Positions 27,033 through 36,468 of a stretch of DNA of 64,000 nucleotides are shown here, piece after piece. The notes below the pieces were generated by a model. That model ran no database searches and was not told where the DNA came from. It saw nothing but the letters and a program-made list of their open reading frames with translations. Where the stretch lies: the NCBI RefSeq assembly GCF_003933235.1, contig NZ_RWJI01000001.1, forward strand, positions 812,001 through 876,000. The letters are read 5' to 3'. The stretch is from Sphingorhabdus wooponensis. GTDB lineage: Bacteria; Pseudomonadota; Alphaproteobacteria; Sphingomonadales; Sphingomonadaceae. How positions within the stretch are numbered: the stretch's first letter is position 1; the number at the start of each line of letters is the position of its first letter. The translations under genes and the position numbers were made by a program.

Positions 27033-29093
27033 ATGCGCCCCGATATACTCAATCCGTTATTTACAGACATACGTGCCCTAAAGGGGGTCGGTCCTGGTCT
27101 TGCCAAGCCGTTAGAGCGGCTTGGGTTGGAGCGGGTGAAGGATGTGCTGTACCATTTTCCCAACAGTTGGACCTATCGCAAGTCTGTGTCCTGTTTGGAT
27201 GCGGCCGATGTGGGCCAAAACATCATTCTAACCGTTACAGTCATGGATCATCGGGGCGGCAATAGTCCGCGCGCGCCATTACGCATCTTCGCGGCGGACG
27301 CGGAACGCAATTACATCACGCTGACCTTTTTTGGTCGGAATGGCGGATGGGCGCGAAAACAGCTTCCTGTTGGGGAAAAACGCATCATATCGGGCAAATT
27401 GGACCATTATGGGGACGAGCTTCAGATGGTGCATCCCGACCATATTGTTCCCCTCGACAGTGACTCTTCGCCGGGCTTGGCCGAACCGATTTATCCGCTG
27501 TCCGATGGGCTGACAAACAAGCGTATGGGCCAATTAGCGGCGACATCGTTACAAGCTGTGCCGGATTTGGCGGAGTGGATTGAACCGACCTTGTTATCCA
27601 GTCGAGGATGGTCAAGTTGGTCGAAGTCTATCAACCTACTACACAACAAGGATGACCAAGACGCGCGGGATAGGCTGGCTTATGATGAGCTATTCAGCAA
27701 CCAACTTGCGATGCGTTTAATCCGTGCGGCGATGGATAAACGCGCCGCGGTGCCGATATGCGGCGACGGGTCTTTGGTGTCAAAATTAGCATTGCCCTTT
27801 GCGCTTACAGGGGCGCAGCAGCGCGCGATTGCGGATATTGAGGGCGACCTTGCGCAGTCGCGGCCCATGCTCCGCTTACTGCAAGGGGATGTCGGCGCCG
27901 GCAAGACGATGGTCGCATTAATGGCGCTTTTGCGCGGTGTTGAGGCAGGGATGCAGTCGGCAATGCTCGCCCCCACTGAAATTTTGGCGCGGCAACATTA
28001 TGCCAGTCTGCAAAAATTACTTTCGGGGCTGCCGATTAACATCGCGATTCTTACGGGGCGCGAAAAGGGCAGTCTGCGTGAGGCAACTTTGATGGGTTTG
28101 GCCGACGGATCTATCCACATCTTGGTCGGGACACATGCGATATTTCAGGAAGCGGTGACCTATAAGGCGCTTGCGGTCGCCGTGATTGATGAACAGCACC
28201 GCTTTGGTGTTTCGCAAAGGCTGATGCTGTCCCGCAAGGGCAGGGGTGTTCCGCATTTGCTGGTTATGACCGCAACACCAATCCCGCGCAGCCTTGCGCT
28301 CGCGGCTTATGGCGAAATGGATAGTTCGATTCTCGACGAGCTTCCTCCAGGTCGTACGCCGGTCGAAACCCGCGTGATGTCACAGGACCGGCTATCGGAG
28401 CTCGTCGATGGCGTCGCACGGCATCTTGCCGCTGGGAAACAAGCATTTTGGGTGTGCCCATTGGTGGAGGAAAGCGACAAAAGTGACCTTGCCGCTGCCG
28501 AACAACGTGCTGAACAGTTGCGTTTGCGCTTTGGTGATCAGGTCGCGTTGGTGCACGGACGGATGCGCGGGCCTGAAAAAGACGCGGTCATGGAACGTTT
28601 CGTTGCGGGAGAAACCCGCTTGTTGGTTGCCACAACGGTAATTGAAGTTGGCGTTGATGTTCCAAACGCGAGCCTCATGGTGATTGAGGCAGCAGACCGT
28701 TTTGGCCTCGCGCAACTCCACCAATTGCGCGGGCGCGTTGGCCGTGGATCGGAAAAATCCGTCTGCATATTGGTACGCAGCACGCAAATTGGGGAAACAG
28801 CTCGTGCGCGCTTGGCGTTGGTGCGTGAGACAAATGACGGTTTTCGAATAGCTGAGGAAGATTTGAAATTGCGCGGTGCGGGCGAATTGCTGGGCACACG
28901 GCAGTCCGGAGAAAATCCATTCCGCGTCGCAACGCCCGAACAGGTCCGCGCGCTGATTGGCGTCGCTGCCGATGACGCGCGCCTGCTGCTTGATCGCGAT
29001 GGCGGGCTTGATGGCGCACGCGGCCAAGCGGCGCGGGTGGCGCTTTATTTGTTTGAACGAGACGCAGGCGTAGCGACGTTGCGCGGCGGTTAG
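27033..29093 (+). CDS. recG: ATP-dependent DNA helicase RecG
   Basis: RecG regresses stalled replication forks and branch-migrates Holliday junctions. The 686-residue protein has the GVGPGLAKPLERLG wedge-domain start, the OB-fold region, Walker A GDVGAGKTMVA, DEQHRFGV, TATPIPRSLAL, and the QLRGRVGRG motif followed by the TRG region. It is divergent from sdhE-mfd and convergent with tyrS with only 10 bp between stop codons. Confidence 0.97.
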   Translation: MRPDILNPLFTDIRALKGVGPGLAKPLERLGLERVKDVLYHFPNSWTYRKSVSCLDAADVGQNIILTVTVMDHRGGNSPRAPLRIFAADAERNYITLTFFGRNGGWARKQLPVGEKRIISGKLDHYGDELQMVHPDHIVPLDSDSSPGLAEPIYPLSDGLTNKRMGQLAATSLQAVPDLAEWIEPTLLSSRGWSSWSKSINLLHNKDDQDARDRLAYDELFSNQLAMRLIRAAMDKRAAVPICGDGSLVSKLALPFALTGAQQRAIADIEGDLAQSRPMLRLLQGDVGAGKTMVALMALLRGVEAGMQSAMLAPTEILARQHYASLQKLLSGLPINIAILTGREKGSLREATLMGLADGSIHILVGTHAIFQEAVTYKALAVAVIDEQHRFGVSQRLMLSRKGRGVPHLLVMTATPIPRSLALAAYGEMDSSILDELPPGRTPVETRVMSQDRLSELVDGVARHLAAGKQAFWVCPLVEESDKSDLAAAEQRAEQLRLRFGDQVALVHGRMRGPEKDAVMERFVAGETRLLVATTVIEVGVDVPNASLMVIEAADRFGLAQLHQLRGRVGRGSEKSVCILVRSTQIGETARARLALVRETNDGFRIAEEDLKLRGAGELLGTRQSGENPFRVATPEQVRALIGVAADDARLLLDRDGGLDGARGQAARVALYLFERDAGVATLRGG

Positions 29094-29103
29094 CAGCCGT
29101 GTC

Positions 29104-30330
29104 TTATACGAAATTGATTAACCCGTGTTTCTTCTTTCCTGCTGAGATTTTGACTGGCCCCGCCTGCGTCGGGATGACCGCGTCTTCGTCTGTCACTGCA
29201 TCACCATCGACACGCGCGCCGCCGCCTTGAATCATCCGGCGTGCTTCTTTCTTTGACGTAACGAAGTTAAGGGCAACCAACGCATCAATGACGGAAATTT
29301 CACCCGACGCGTCAAAGCTTGGCAAATCGCCGCCGGATGCGCCTTCTTCAAATGTTTTCCGCGCGGTTTCTGCGGCAAGTATCGCCGCTTCGGCGCCACG
29401 GCACAATTCGGTCGCGGCGTTTGCCAAGGCAATCTTCGCCACATTGATTTCCGAACCCCCCAGCGATTCAAGTCGCTGTATTTCGTCAATCGGCAAATCG
29501 GTAAACAAGCGCAAAAAGCGGCCAACATCGCGGTCGTCGGTGTTCCGCCAGAATTGCCAATAATCATAATCGGGCAATTGATCACGGTTTAACCAAATCG
29601 CGCCAGACACCGACTTACCCATTTTTGAACCGTCGGCCTTAGTAATCAGCGGGGTTGTTAGACCAAACACCTCCGCACCATCCATTCTACGGGCGAGTTC
29701 CATGCCGTTGATGATGTTGCCCCATTGGTCCGACCCGCCCATTTGCAGGCGAACGCCCATTGTCTTGCTCAAGTGGCGAAAGTCATAGCCTTGCAAGATC
29801 ATATAGTTGAATTCGAGGAAGGTCATCGGCTGTTCACGCTCTAGGCGCAGTTTCACCGAATCAAATGTCAGCATGCGGTTGATGGTAAAATGCGTGCCAA
29901 CCTGCTGCAGCAGTTCAATATAACCCAGCTGCCCCAACCAATCATGGTTGTTGACCATTACGGCGTCAGTGGGGCCGTCGCCAAATGTTAGAAATTTCTC
30001 GAACGCTGTTCGTATCGAAAGGATATTCGCTTCGATCGTGTCGTCGGTCAGCATTTTGCGGACTTCGTCCTTGCCCGTCGGGTCGCCAATCCGCGTTGTC
30101 CCGCCGCCCATAACCACCACTGGTTTGTGCCCGGCCTGCTGCAAGCGACGCAGCAGCATGATCGAGACAAGATTGCCGACATGAAGCGATGGCGCCGTCG
30201 CGTCGAAGCCTATATAGCCAGGCACAATCGCTTGTGATGCCAATGCGTCCAGCGCCGGAGCGTCGGTTGTTTGGTGAATATAGCCACGTGCATCGAGCAG
30301 GCGGAGGAGATCGGATTTATAAGCGGTCAT
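29104..30330 (-). CDS. tyrS: Tyrosyl-tRNA synthetase
   Basis: TyrS charges tRNA-Tyr. The 408-residue class I synthetase has the HIGH-type motif LHVGN (residues 49-53), the tyrosine/tRNA region [14 protein letters not shown] in place of KMSKS at about residue 236, and a C-terminal S4 RNA-binding domain ([15 protein letters not shown]). ATG 30330 matches the family N-terminus; in-frame sequence up to 30378 is not supported. Confidence 0.96.
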   Translation of the reverse strand: MTAYKSDLLRLLDARGYIHQTTDAPALDALASQAIVPGYIGFDATAPSLHVGNLVSIMLLRRLQQAGHKPVVVMGGGTTRIGDPTGKDEVRKMLTDDTIEANILSIRTAFEKFLTFGDGPTDAVMVNNHDWLGQLGYIELLQQVGTHFTINRMLTFDSVKLRLEREQPMTFLEFNYMILQGYDFRHLSKTMGVRLQMGGSDQWGNIINGMELARRMDGAEVFGLTTPLITKADGSKMGKSVSGAIWLNRDQLPDYDYWQFWRNTDDRDVGRFLRLFTDLPIDEIQRLESLGGSEINVAKIALANAATELCRGAEAAILAAETARKTFEEGASGGDLPSFDASGEISVIDALVALNFVTSKKEARRMIQGGGARVDGDAVTDEDAVIPTQAGPVKISAGKKKHGLINFV

Positions 30331-30362
30331 AACGCGTTTGCGCCTAGCATGGAGTTTCGACA

Positions 30363-30905
30363 TTGGCCAATATTTCAATGACTGAAGTGCCTTTGATTTG
30401 TCACGCCCAATCAGATTCGGGCGGCATTGAGGAAATTGGCGTCACCATTACGCATGTGGAAAACGGCGAACTTATATTGGCTTATCGCGTATCTGGCGAA
30501 GTCAGCGCACTAAAAATTCCGGTCCAATCAAATCCAGGTCGCATGGAAGGGTTATGGAAAAATACATGTTTTGAGATATTTATAGGAAATTTTGAAGATG
30601 ATGGTTATTTAGAATTTAATTTTTCGCCATCGCGCCAATGGGCTGCATATCAATTTGCCGGCTATCGTTCGGACATGGATGATTTGGACACAAAAGCTCC
30701 AATCATCACAGTAGCGCAAATGGCCGATGCGCTTACGCTTATCGCGACGATCATGTTACCCGATGCGTGGCAGGGGCGCAGCCTGCGGGCAGGCATAAGC
30801 GCAGTTATTGCTACGAAAACTGGTGATATTTCTTATTGGGCTGCAGCGCACTCCGCGGGCAAGCCGGATTTTCATCATAAGGATTGCTTTGCCCTGCAAC
30901 TGTAG
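30363..30905 (+). CDS. DOMON-like domain protein
   Basis: The 180-residue protein contains [13 protein letters not shown] and [19 protein letters not shown], the signature of a DOMON-like (DOH-related beta-sandwich) family common in sphingomonads. It has no obvious signal peptide. A TTG start at 30363 has GGAG 8 nt upstream; ATG 30378 is the alternative. It is divergent from tyrS and followed 14 bp later by the NamZ-like gene, so the two may form an operon. The ligand (sugar or haem in related families) is unknown. Confidence 0.75.
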   Translation: MANISMTEVPLICHAQSDSGGIEEIGVTITHVENGELILAYRVSGEVSALKIPVQSNPGRMEGLWKNTCFEIFIGNFEDDGYLEFNFSPSRQWAAYQFAGYRSDMDDLDTKAPIITVAQMADALTLIATIMLPDAWQGRSLRAGISAVIATKTGDISYWAAAHSAGKPDFHHKDCFALQL

Positions 30906-30919
30906 GCACGAAGCGCTAC

Positions 30920-32119
30920 ATGAAATTTGGAATTGATCGCCTTCTGGCAGAACCCGATCTGCGCGCGCCCTTGAAAGGCAAGCGCGTTGCTTTGTTGGCG
31001 CACCCCGCATCCGTTACGGCGGACCTTACGCATTCGCTTGATGCTCTCGCGGCGTTAAGGGACATCAATGTTACGGCCGCCTTTGGTCCCCAACATGGCC
31101 TGCGCGGTGACAAGCAGGACAATATGATGGAATCTCCGGATTTCATGGATCCTACGCACAAAATACCCGTATTCAGCCTATATGGTGAAGTGCGTCGTCC
31201 AACCGCAGATTCTATGGAGACTTTCGATGTCCTCCTCATTGATCTGCAGGATCTGGGTTGCCGCATTTACACGTTTATCACCACATTACTTTACATGCTG
31301 GAGGCTGCTGCTGTGCATGGAAAGTCAGTTTGGGTACTGGACCGCCCAAACCCCGCCGGACGCCCTGTAGAAGGCCTTACGCTTCGTTTGGGATGGGAAA
31401 GCTTTGTCGGGGCAGGGCCTATGCCTATGCGGCATGGTCTGACACTGGGCGAGATGGGGAAATGGTTCATCGATCATTATAAGATTGATGTCGACTATCG
31501 CGTGATCGCAATGGAGGGCTATGCTCCGGAAGCTGCCCCAGGGTTCGGTTGGTCTGCGGACCGGCTATGGATTAACCCAAGCCCCAATGCGGCTAATGTC
31601 AATATGGCGCGGGCTTATGCGGGAACCGTTTTGCTTGAAGGCACGACCTTGTCCGAGGGCAGGGGCACTACGCGTCCGCTCGAGATATTCGGCGCACCTG
31701 ATATAGATGCGCGCGCCGTCATCGCTGAAATGCAAAGCTTCGCACCTTCATGGCTGAAAGGCTGCAGCTTGCGCGAAATCTGGTTTGAACCGACATTCCA
31801 CAAGCATGTACACCAGCTTTGCCATGGCGTGCATATCCATGCTGAAGGAACGGGTTACGACCATCAAGCCTTCCGGCCTTGGCGCCTGCAGACATTGGCG
31901 TTCAAGGCTATCCGGCGATTGTATCCGGACTATGATCTTTGGCGCGATTTTCCATATGAGTATGAACTGGGCAAGCTAGCCATTGATGTCATCAATGGCG
32001 GACCAGCTTTACGCGAATGGGTTGATGCTGCAGACAGTACACCAGAAGAATTTGACGCCTTATCGTCTGTCGATGAGCTTGCTTGGATCGAAGAACGGCG
32101 AAAACATTTGCTATATTAA
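30920..32119 (+). CDS. DUF1343 / NamZ-like exo-beta-N-acetylmuramidase
   Basis: DUF1343 includes NamZ, an enzyme that removes MurNAc from the non-reducing end of peptidoglycan fragments. The 399-residue protein shows the family's GPQHGLRG (residues 56-63), the FSLYG turn, IDLQDLGCRIYTFITTL, VLDRPNPAGR and MRHGLTLGEMG. The well-known members I recall have PEHG; here the glutamate is glutamine (Gln58), so catalysis may differ from classic NamZ or belong to a subgroup. ATG 30920 is chosen for the family N-terminus. There is no signal peptide, so a cytoplasmic role is likely. Its product would feed AmgK/MurU at 5790-7506. Confidence 0.8.
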   Translation: MKFGIDRLLAEPDLRAPLKGKRVALLAHPASVTADLTHSLDALAALRDINVTAAFGPQHGLRGDKQDNMMESPDFMDPTHKIPVFSLYGEVRRPTADSMETFDVLLIDLQDLGCRIYTFITTLLYMLEAAAVHGKSVWVLDRPNPAGRPVEGLTLRLGWESFVGAGPMPMRHGLTLGEMGKWFIDHYKIDVDYRVIAMEGYAPEAAPGFGWSADRLWINPSPNAANVNMARAYAGTVLLEGTTLSEGRGTTRPLEIFGAPDIDARAVIAEMQSFAPSWLKGCSLREIWFEPTFHKHVHQLCHGVHIHAEGTGYDHQAFRPWRLQTLAFKAIRRLYPDYDLWRDFPYEYELGKLAIDVINGGPALREWVDAADSTPEEFDALSSVDELAWIEERRKHLLY

Positions 32120-33300
32120 TGCCCGTGCTTGCGGCTGAGTTCGCGCATTGCGTCATCTAAGCCTTCGAGCGTGAGCGGATACATGCGGTCGTTCATCAGT
32201 TCCTTGATGATCTTCGTCGACTGTGAATAACCCCATTGCTTTTCCGGCACGGGGTTCAGCCAAACGGTCGCAGGATAGGTGCTGGTGATACGGTTCATCC
32301 AAACCGCGCCTGATTCTTCGTTGAAATGTTCAACCGAACCGCCCGGATGCGTGATCTCATAAGGGCTCATGGAGGCATCGCCGACCATCACTACCTTATA
32401 ATCATGTGGGAATTTGTGCAGCACGTCCCACATTTGTGTGCGTTCGCTAAAACGGCGCTTATTGTCTTTCCACACGCCTTCATAAGGACAGTTGTGGAAA
32501 TAGAAAAATTCTAGGTTTTTGAATTCACTAGTGGCCGCACTAAATAATTCTTCGCAAAGTTTGATGAACGGATCCATCGAGCCGCCAACGTCCAACATCA
32601 ACAGCACTTTGATGGCATTGCGGCGTTCAGGCCGCATTTTGATGTCTAGCCAACCTTGGCGCGCAGTGCCATTGATTGTGCCGTCAATATCCAGCTCTTC
32701 CACCGCACCATCGCGGGCAAAGCGGCGTAGGCGGCGCATTGCGATTTTGATGTTCCGTGTGCCCAATTCCTTGGTGTTATCAAGGTTTTGAAACTCGCGC
32801 TTGTCCCAGACCTTCACTGCGCGCTTGTGCTTCGACTCGCCGCCAATTCGCACGCCTTCGGGGTGGTAGCCAGAATTGCCATAAGGCGATGTCCCGCCAG
32901 TGCCGACCCATTTATTACCACCTTGATGGCGCTTTTCCTGTTCTTCGAGGCGCTTTTTCAACGTCTCCATGAGCTCGTCCCAACTGCCCATTTTCTCAAT
33001 CTTCGCCATTTCTTCGGGCGAGAGATATTTTTCGGCAATGGCCTTCAACCAATCCGCAGGGACATCGACGGGATTTTGTCCATATTCCGTAAAGACGCCT
33101 TTGAACACTTTACCAAAAACTTGGTCAAAACGGTCAAGCAACGCTTCATCTTTCACAAGTGTCGCGCGCGCCAGATAATAAAACTCTTCTGGGCTTTGGC
33201 CAATCACGTCAGCATCTAACGCCGCAAGCAGTGCCAGATGTTCCTTCAGTGATGCCGAGATGCCGGCAGACCGCAACTCTTCCATGAATGAGAAAAACAT
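32116..33300 (-). CDS. VWA-domain protein (CoxE-like), partner of MoxR ATPase
   Basis: The 394-residue protein has an N-terminal helical region and a C-terminal von Willebrand A domain. The metal-site motif is DVGGS (residues 237-241) rather than the usual DxSxS, so one coordinating serine is glycine. VWA proteins encoded beside MoxR ATPases act with them as metal-insertion or complex-assembly chaperones, as in CoxD/CoxE. The MoxR gene lies 80 bp upstream. Its stop codon overlaps the convergent DUF1343 stop by 4 bp. The client protein is unknown. Confidence 0.85.
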   Translation of the reverse strand: MFFSFMEELRSAGISASLKEHLALLAALDADVIGQSPEEFYYLARATLVKDEALLDRFDQVFGKVFKGVFTEYGQNPVDVPADWLKAIAEKYLSPEEMAKIEKMGSWDELMETLKKRLEEQEKRHQGGNKWVGTGGTSPYGNSGYHPEGVRIGGESKHKRAVKVWDKREFQNLDNTKELGTRNIKIAMRRLRRFARDGAVEELDIDGTINGTARQGWLDIKMRPERRNAIKVLLMLDVGGSMDPFIKLCEELFSAATSEFKNLEFFYFHNCPYEGVWKDNKRRFSERTQMWDVLHKFPHDYKVVMVGDASMSPYEITHPGGSVEHFNEESGAVWMNRITSTYPATVWLNPVPEKQWGYSQSTKIIKELMNDRMYPLTLEGLDDAMRELSRKHGH

Positions 33301-33380
33301 CGGCTGGATCCTGTCTATAGTGACCGATTAGGTTTTTGGCGAACGAGCGATTCTAGAGGTAAAAAGCCAGCGGACGAATT

Positions 33381-34226
33381 CTAGCTGTTGGGGCGGCGGG
33401 CCATGAATGCAAGCCGTTCAAACAACATGATGTCCTGCTCATTTTTGAGCAGCGCGCCGTGCAAAGGCGGGATGGCCTTGGTCGGATCGCGCGATTGAAG
33501 AACATCCAATGGCATATCTTCGTGTAGCAGTAGCTTCAACCAATCGAGCAATTCGCTTGTGCTTGGCTTTTTCTTTAGGCCCGGCACATCCCGAACCTCA
33601 TAGAAAATGTCCATTGCCTTTGAAACGAGCATTTTTTGAATGCCGGGAAAGTGGACATCGATAATTGACTGCATCGTCGCACGATCGGGAAATTTGATAT
33701 AATGGAAGAAACAACGGCGCAGAAACGCGTCCGGTAGTTCTTTTTCATTGTTGGATGTGATGATGACGATGGGGCGCTCGACCGCTTTGACGGTCTCTTG
33801 CGTTTCGTAAACGAAAAATTCCATACGATCGAGCTCTTGCAACAAATCGTTCGGAAATTCGATGTCGGCCTTATCGATTTCGTCGATTAACAGCACGGGC
33901 AATTGGGGGGCGGTAAAGGCCTCCCACAATTTTCCCTTTTTGATATAATTTTTGATGTCATGCACACGCTCATCGCCCAATTGGCTGTCGCGTAGACGAG
34001 CAACGGCATCATATTCGTAAAGGCCTTGATGCGCCTTGGTCGTGGATTTGATATTCCATTCGATGAGTGGCGCACCCAGCGCGGTCGCTATTTCCTGAGC
34101 AAGAACGGTTTTGCCGGTGCCGGGCTCACCCTTGACCAGCAAAGGCCGACGCAATTTTGTGGCGGCGTTAACGGCGACCTTCAGGTCATCAGTGGCGACG
34201 TAATTATCGGTGCCTTCAAAGCGCAT
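33381..34226 (-). CDS. MoxR-family AAA+ ATPase
   Basis: A 281-residue AAA+ ATPase with Walker A GEPGTGKT (residues 33-40), Walker B LLIDEIDKAD, sensor-1 ITSNNEKELPDAFLRRC and the MoxR-typical KFPDRATMQSI segment. It is followed by a VWA-domain gene, the standard MoxR-VWA arrangement in which the ATPase and VWA protein assemble or activate a partner. About 180 bp separate it from rpoD, with the rpoD terminator in between. Confidence 0.93.
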   Translation of the reverse strand: MRFEGTDNYVATDDLKVAVNAATKLRRPLLVKGEPGTGKTVLAQEIATALGAPLIEWNIKSTTKAHQGLYEYDAVARLRDSQLGDERVHDIKNYIKKGKLWEAFTAPQLPVLLIDEIDKADIEFPNDLLQELDRMEFFVYETQETVKAVERPIVIITSNNEKELPDAFLRRCFFHYIKFPDRATMQSIIDVHFPGIQKMLVSKAMDIFYEVRDVPGLKKKPSTSELLDWLKLLLHEDMPLDVLQSRDPTKAIPPLHGALLKNEQDIMLFERLAFMARRPNS

Positions 34227-34350
34227 GGACGAACCCTTTTTGTTAATCGAACGATTAATTCGTTAAGTGGGCTCATCATTATATGCAACAGGATACTGCG
34301 CGACAATATATCCAGCCTGATGCCCGATGATGGCGCGAAGCAGGATATAC

Positions 34351-34387
34351 AAAAAACGGGCCCTATCCTGAGAGTAGGAAAGGGCCC
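34351..34387 (-). terminator. Rho-independent terminator of rpoD
   Basis: GGGCCCT (34358-34364) pairs with AGGGCCC (34381-34387), with further pairing inside (ATCCT/AGGA-type). Read on the minus strand it ends in a T-tract (A-run 34351-34356). It lies 23 bp past the rpoD stop codon. Confidence 0.85.
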
Positions 34388-34410
34388 AGTTTTGCATGAT
34401 TGTTTAGGGA

Positions 34411-36450
34411 TTATTGGTCCAGGAAGCTCCGCATTTTGCGGCTGCGGCTTGGATGCTTAAGCTTGCGCAACGCCTTAGCTTCAATCTGGCGTATGCGCTC
34501 ACGCGTCACGCTGAACTGCTGACCGACTTCTTCAAGCGTGTGGTCGGTGTTCATGCCAATACCAAAGCGCATACGCAGGACGCGCTCTTCGCGTGGGGTC
34601 AGGGACGCCAGAACGCGTGTCACTGTTTCCTTCAAATTGGCTTGAATTGCGGCATCCACCGGAATGATCGCATTTTTGTCTTCGATGAAATCGCCCAAAT
34701 GGCTGTCTTCTTCGTCGCCAATCGGTGTTTCAAGGCTGATAGGTTCCTTGGCGATTTTCATCACCTTGCGCACTTTTTCAAGCGGCATGGAAAGGCGTTC
34801 AGCCATTTCTTCTGGTGTAGGCTCGCGGCCCTGTTCGTGCAGGAACTGGCGGCTTGTGCGCACCAGTTTGTTGATCGTTTCGATCATGTGCACAGGGATA
34901 CGGATGGTCCGTGCCTGGTCGGCAATCGAGCGGGTTATTGCCTGACGAATCCACCAAGTTGCGTAAGTGCTGAACTTGTAGCCACGGCGATATTCAAACT
35001 TATCGACCGCTTTCATAAGGCCGATATTGCCTTCTTGAATAAGGTCGAGGAACTGCAAACCACGGTTGGTGTATTTTTTGGCAATGGAAATCACGAGGCG
35101 CAAATTCGCCTCAACCATTTCCTTTTTCGCGATGCGCGCTTCGCGTTCGCCCTTTTGCACCATGTTCACGATACGACGGAATTCGCCAAGTGACATGCCG
35201 GTATTGGCGGCGATGTCGGCTATCTCGCTGCGGATGCGCTCAACGCTTTCAGCTTCGTTTGTTGCGAAAGCAGTCCATTTCTTGTCGATGTTAGCCACTT
35301 CGGCGAGCCAATTTTCATCCAGCTCATGACCCATATAGCTGTCGAGGAACGCCTTGCGGGGAACCTTGTGCCGTTCGGCCAAACGCAGCATCTGACCACC
35401 AAGGGCGGTCAGGCGGCGATTGAATGAATATAATTGATCGACGAGATATTCGATCTTGTTCGCGTGGAATTGAACGCTTTCAACTTCTGCGGTCAATTCT
35501 TCACGCAATTTGTGATATTTGTTTTCCGACGCTGTGGAAAAATCTTCACCGGCGTTCAGCGCGCGCATACGCTCAAGCTGAATGTTTGAGAATTTCTTGA
35601 ACAGCGACGTGATTTTGGCGAAGCGCTCAAGCGCTGCGGGCTTCAACGCCTCTTCCATTTGCGCGAGGCTGAGGGTGTTATCTTCTTCCTCTTCCTCGAC
35701 AGGACGCGAGCGCCGCTCCGTCAGATCTTCATCATCGTCGCTAGCCGCTTCAGGTTCGTCGTCGACTTCATCTTCCTCTTTATAGGAAGGGCCAGCTGTC
35801 TTCTCGCTGATTTCACCATCGCCTTCTTCTTCGCCATCTTCGGTCAGCGATTCTGGGGCGGGCTCTTTCGAAAGCATGGCATCGAGGTCAAGAATTTCGC
35901 GCAACTGCATTTCGCCGTCATTGAGCGCATTGGACCAGTCTATGATAGCGTGGAACGTGATCGGGCTTTCGCACAAGCCCAAAATCATAGTGTCGCGACC
36001 CGACTCAATTCGCTTGGCAATAGCGATTTCGCCTTCGCGTGACAGCAATTCCACCGCGCCCATTTCCCGCAAATACATGCGGACTGGGTCATCAGTACGT
36101 TCGCCCGTGCCTGTTTTCTTAGTTGTGTTTGTCAGCGAGCGGGGATCATTTTCAGAAATATTGTCGATGGTTTCGACTTCTTCCTCGGCATCGTCCTCGC
36201 TGTCGTCGCCAGCTTCGTCATTCTCGACGATTTGCACGCCCATGTCGTTAATCGCCGACATGACATCTTCAATTTGTTCGGATGACATCTGATCCTGCGG
36301 TAGGGCCGCATTCAGTTCATCATATGTCAGGAAACCCCGGCGCTTAGCTTTAGCGAGCAGTTTTTTTACAGTCGCATCATTCAGGTCAATCAGCGGTGCA
36401 TCACCGTTTTCGCCGATATCGTCTTCGTTCTCATTTGCGCGACTTGCCAA
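34411..36450 (-). CDS. rpoD: RNA polymerase primary sigma factor RpoD
   Basis: This is the housekeeping sigma-70. The 679-residue protein has region 1.1 at the N-terminus, a long acidic linker (about residues 80-240), regions 2.1-2.4 ([20 protein letters not shown]), region 3, and the region 4.2 helix-turn-helix ([22 protein letters not shown]). The start codon is TTG 36450 with GGGGAA about 5 nt upstream. It lies 18 bp after dnaG in the macromolecular-synthesis operon, with a terminator after it. Confidence 0.97.
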   Translation of the reverse strand: MASRANENEDDIGENGDAPLIDLNDATVKKLLAKAKRRGFLTYDELNAALPQDQMSSEQIEDVMSAINDMGVQIVENDEAGDDSEDDAEEEVETIDNISENDPRSLTNTTKKTGTGERTDDPVRMYLREMGAVELLSREGEIAIAKRIESGRDTMILGLCESPITFHAIIDWSNALNDGEMQLREILDLDAMLSKEPAPESLTEDGEEEGDGEISEKTAGPSYKEEDEVDDEPEAASDDDEDLTERRSRPVEEEEEDNTLSLAQMEEALKPAALERFAKITSLFKKFSNIQLERMRALNAGEDFSTASENKYHKLREELTAEVESVQFHANKIEYLVDQLYSFNRRLTALGGQMLRLAERHKVPRKAFLDSYMGHELDENWLAEVANIDKKWTAFATNEAESVERIRSEIADIAANTGMSLGEFRRIVNMVQKGEREARIAKKEMVEANLRLVISIAKKYTNRGLQFLDLIQEGNIGLMKAVDKFEYRRGYKFSTYATWWIRQAITRSIADQARTIRIPVHMIETINKLVRTSRQFLHEQGREPTPEEMAERLSMPLEKVRKVMKIAKEPISLETPIGDEEDSHLGDFIEDKNAIIPVDAAIQANLKETVTRVLASLTPREERVLRMRFGIGMNTDHTLEEVGQQFSVTRERIRQIEAKALRKLKHPSRSRKMRSFLDQ

Positions 36451-36468
36451 AATAATTCCCCGATAAAC

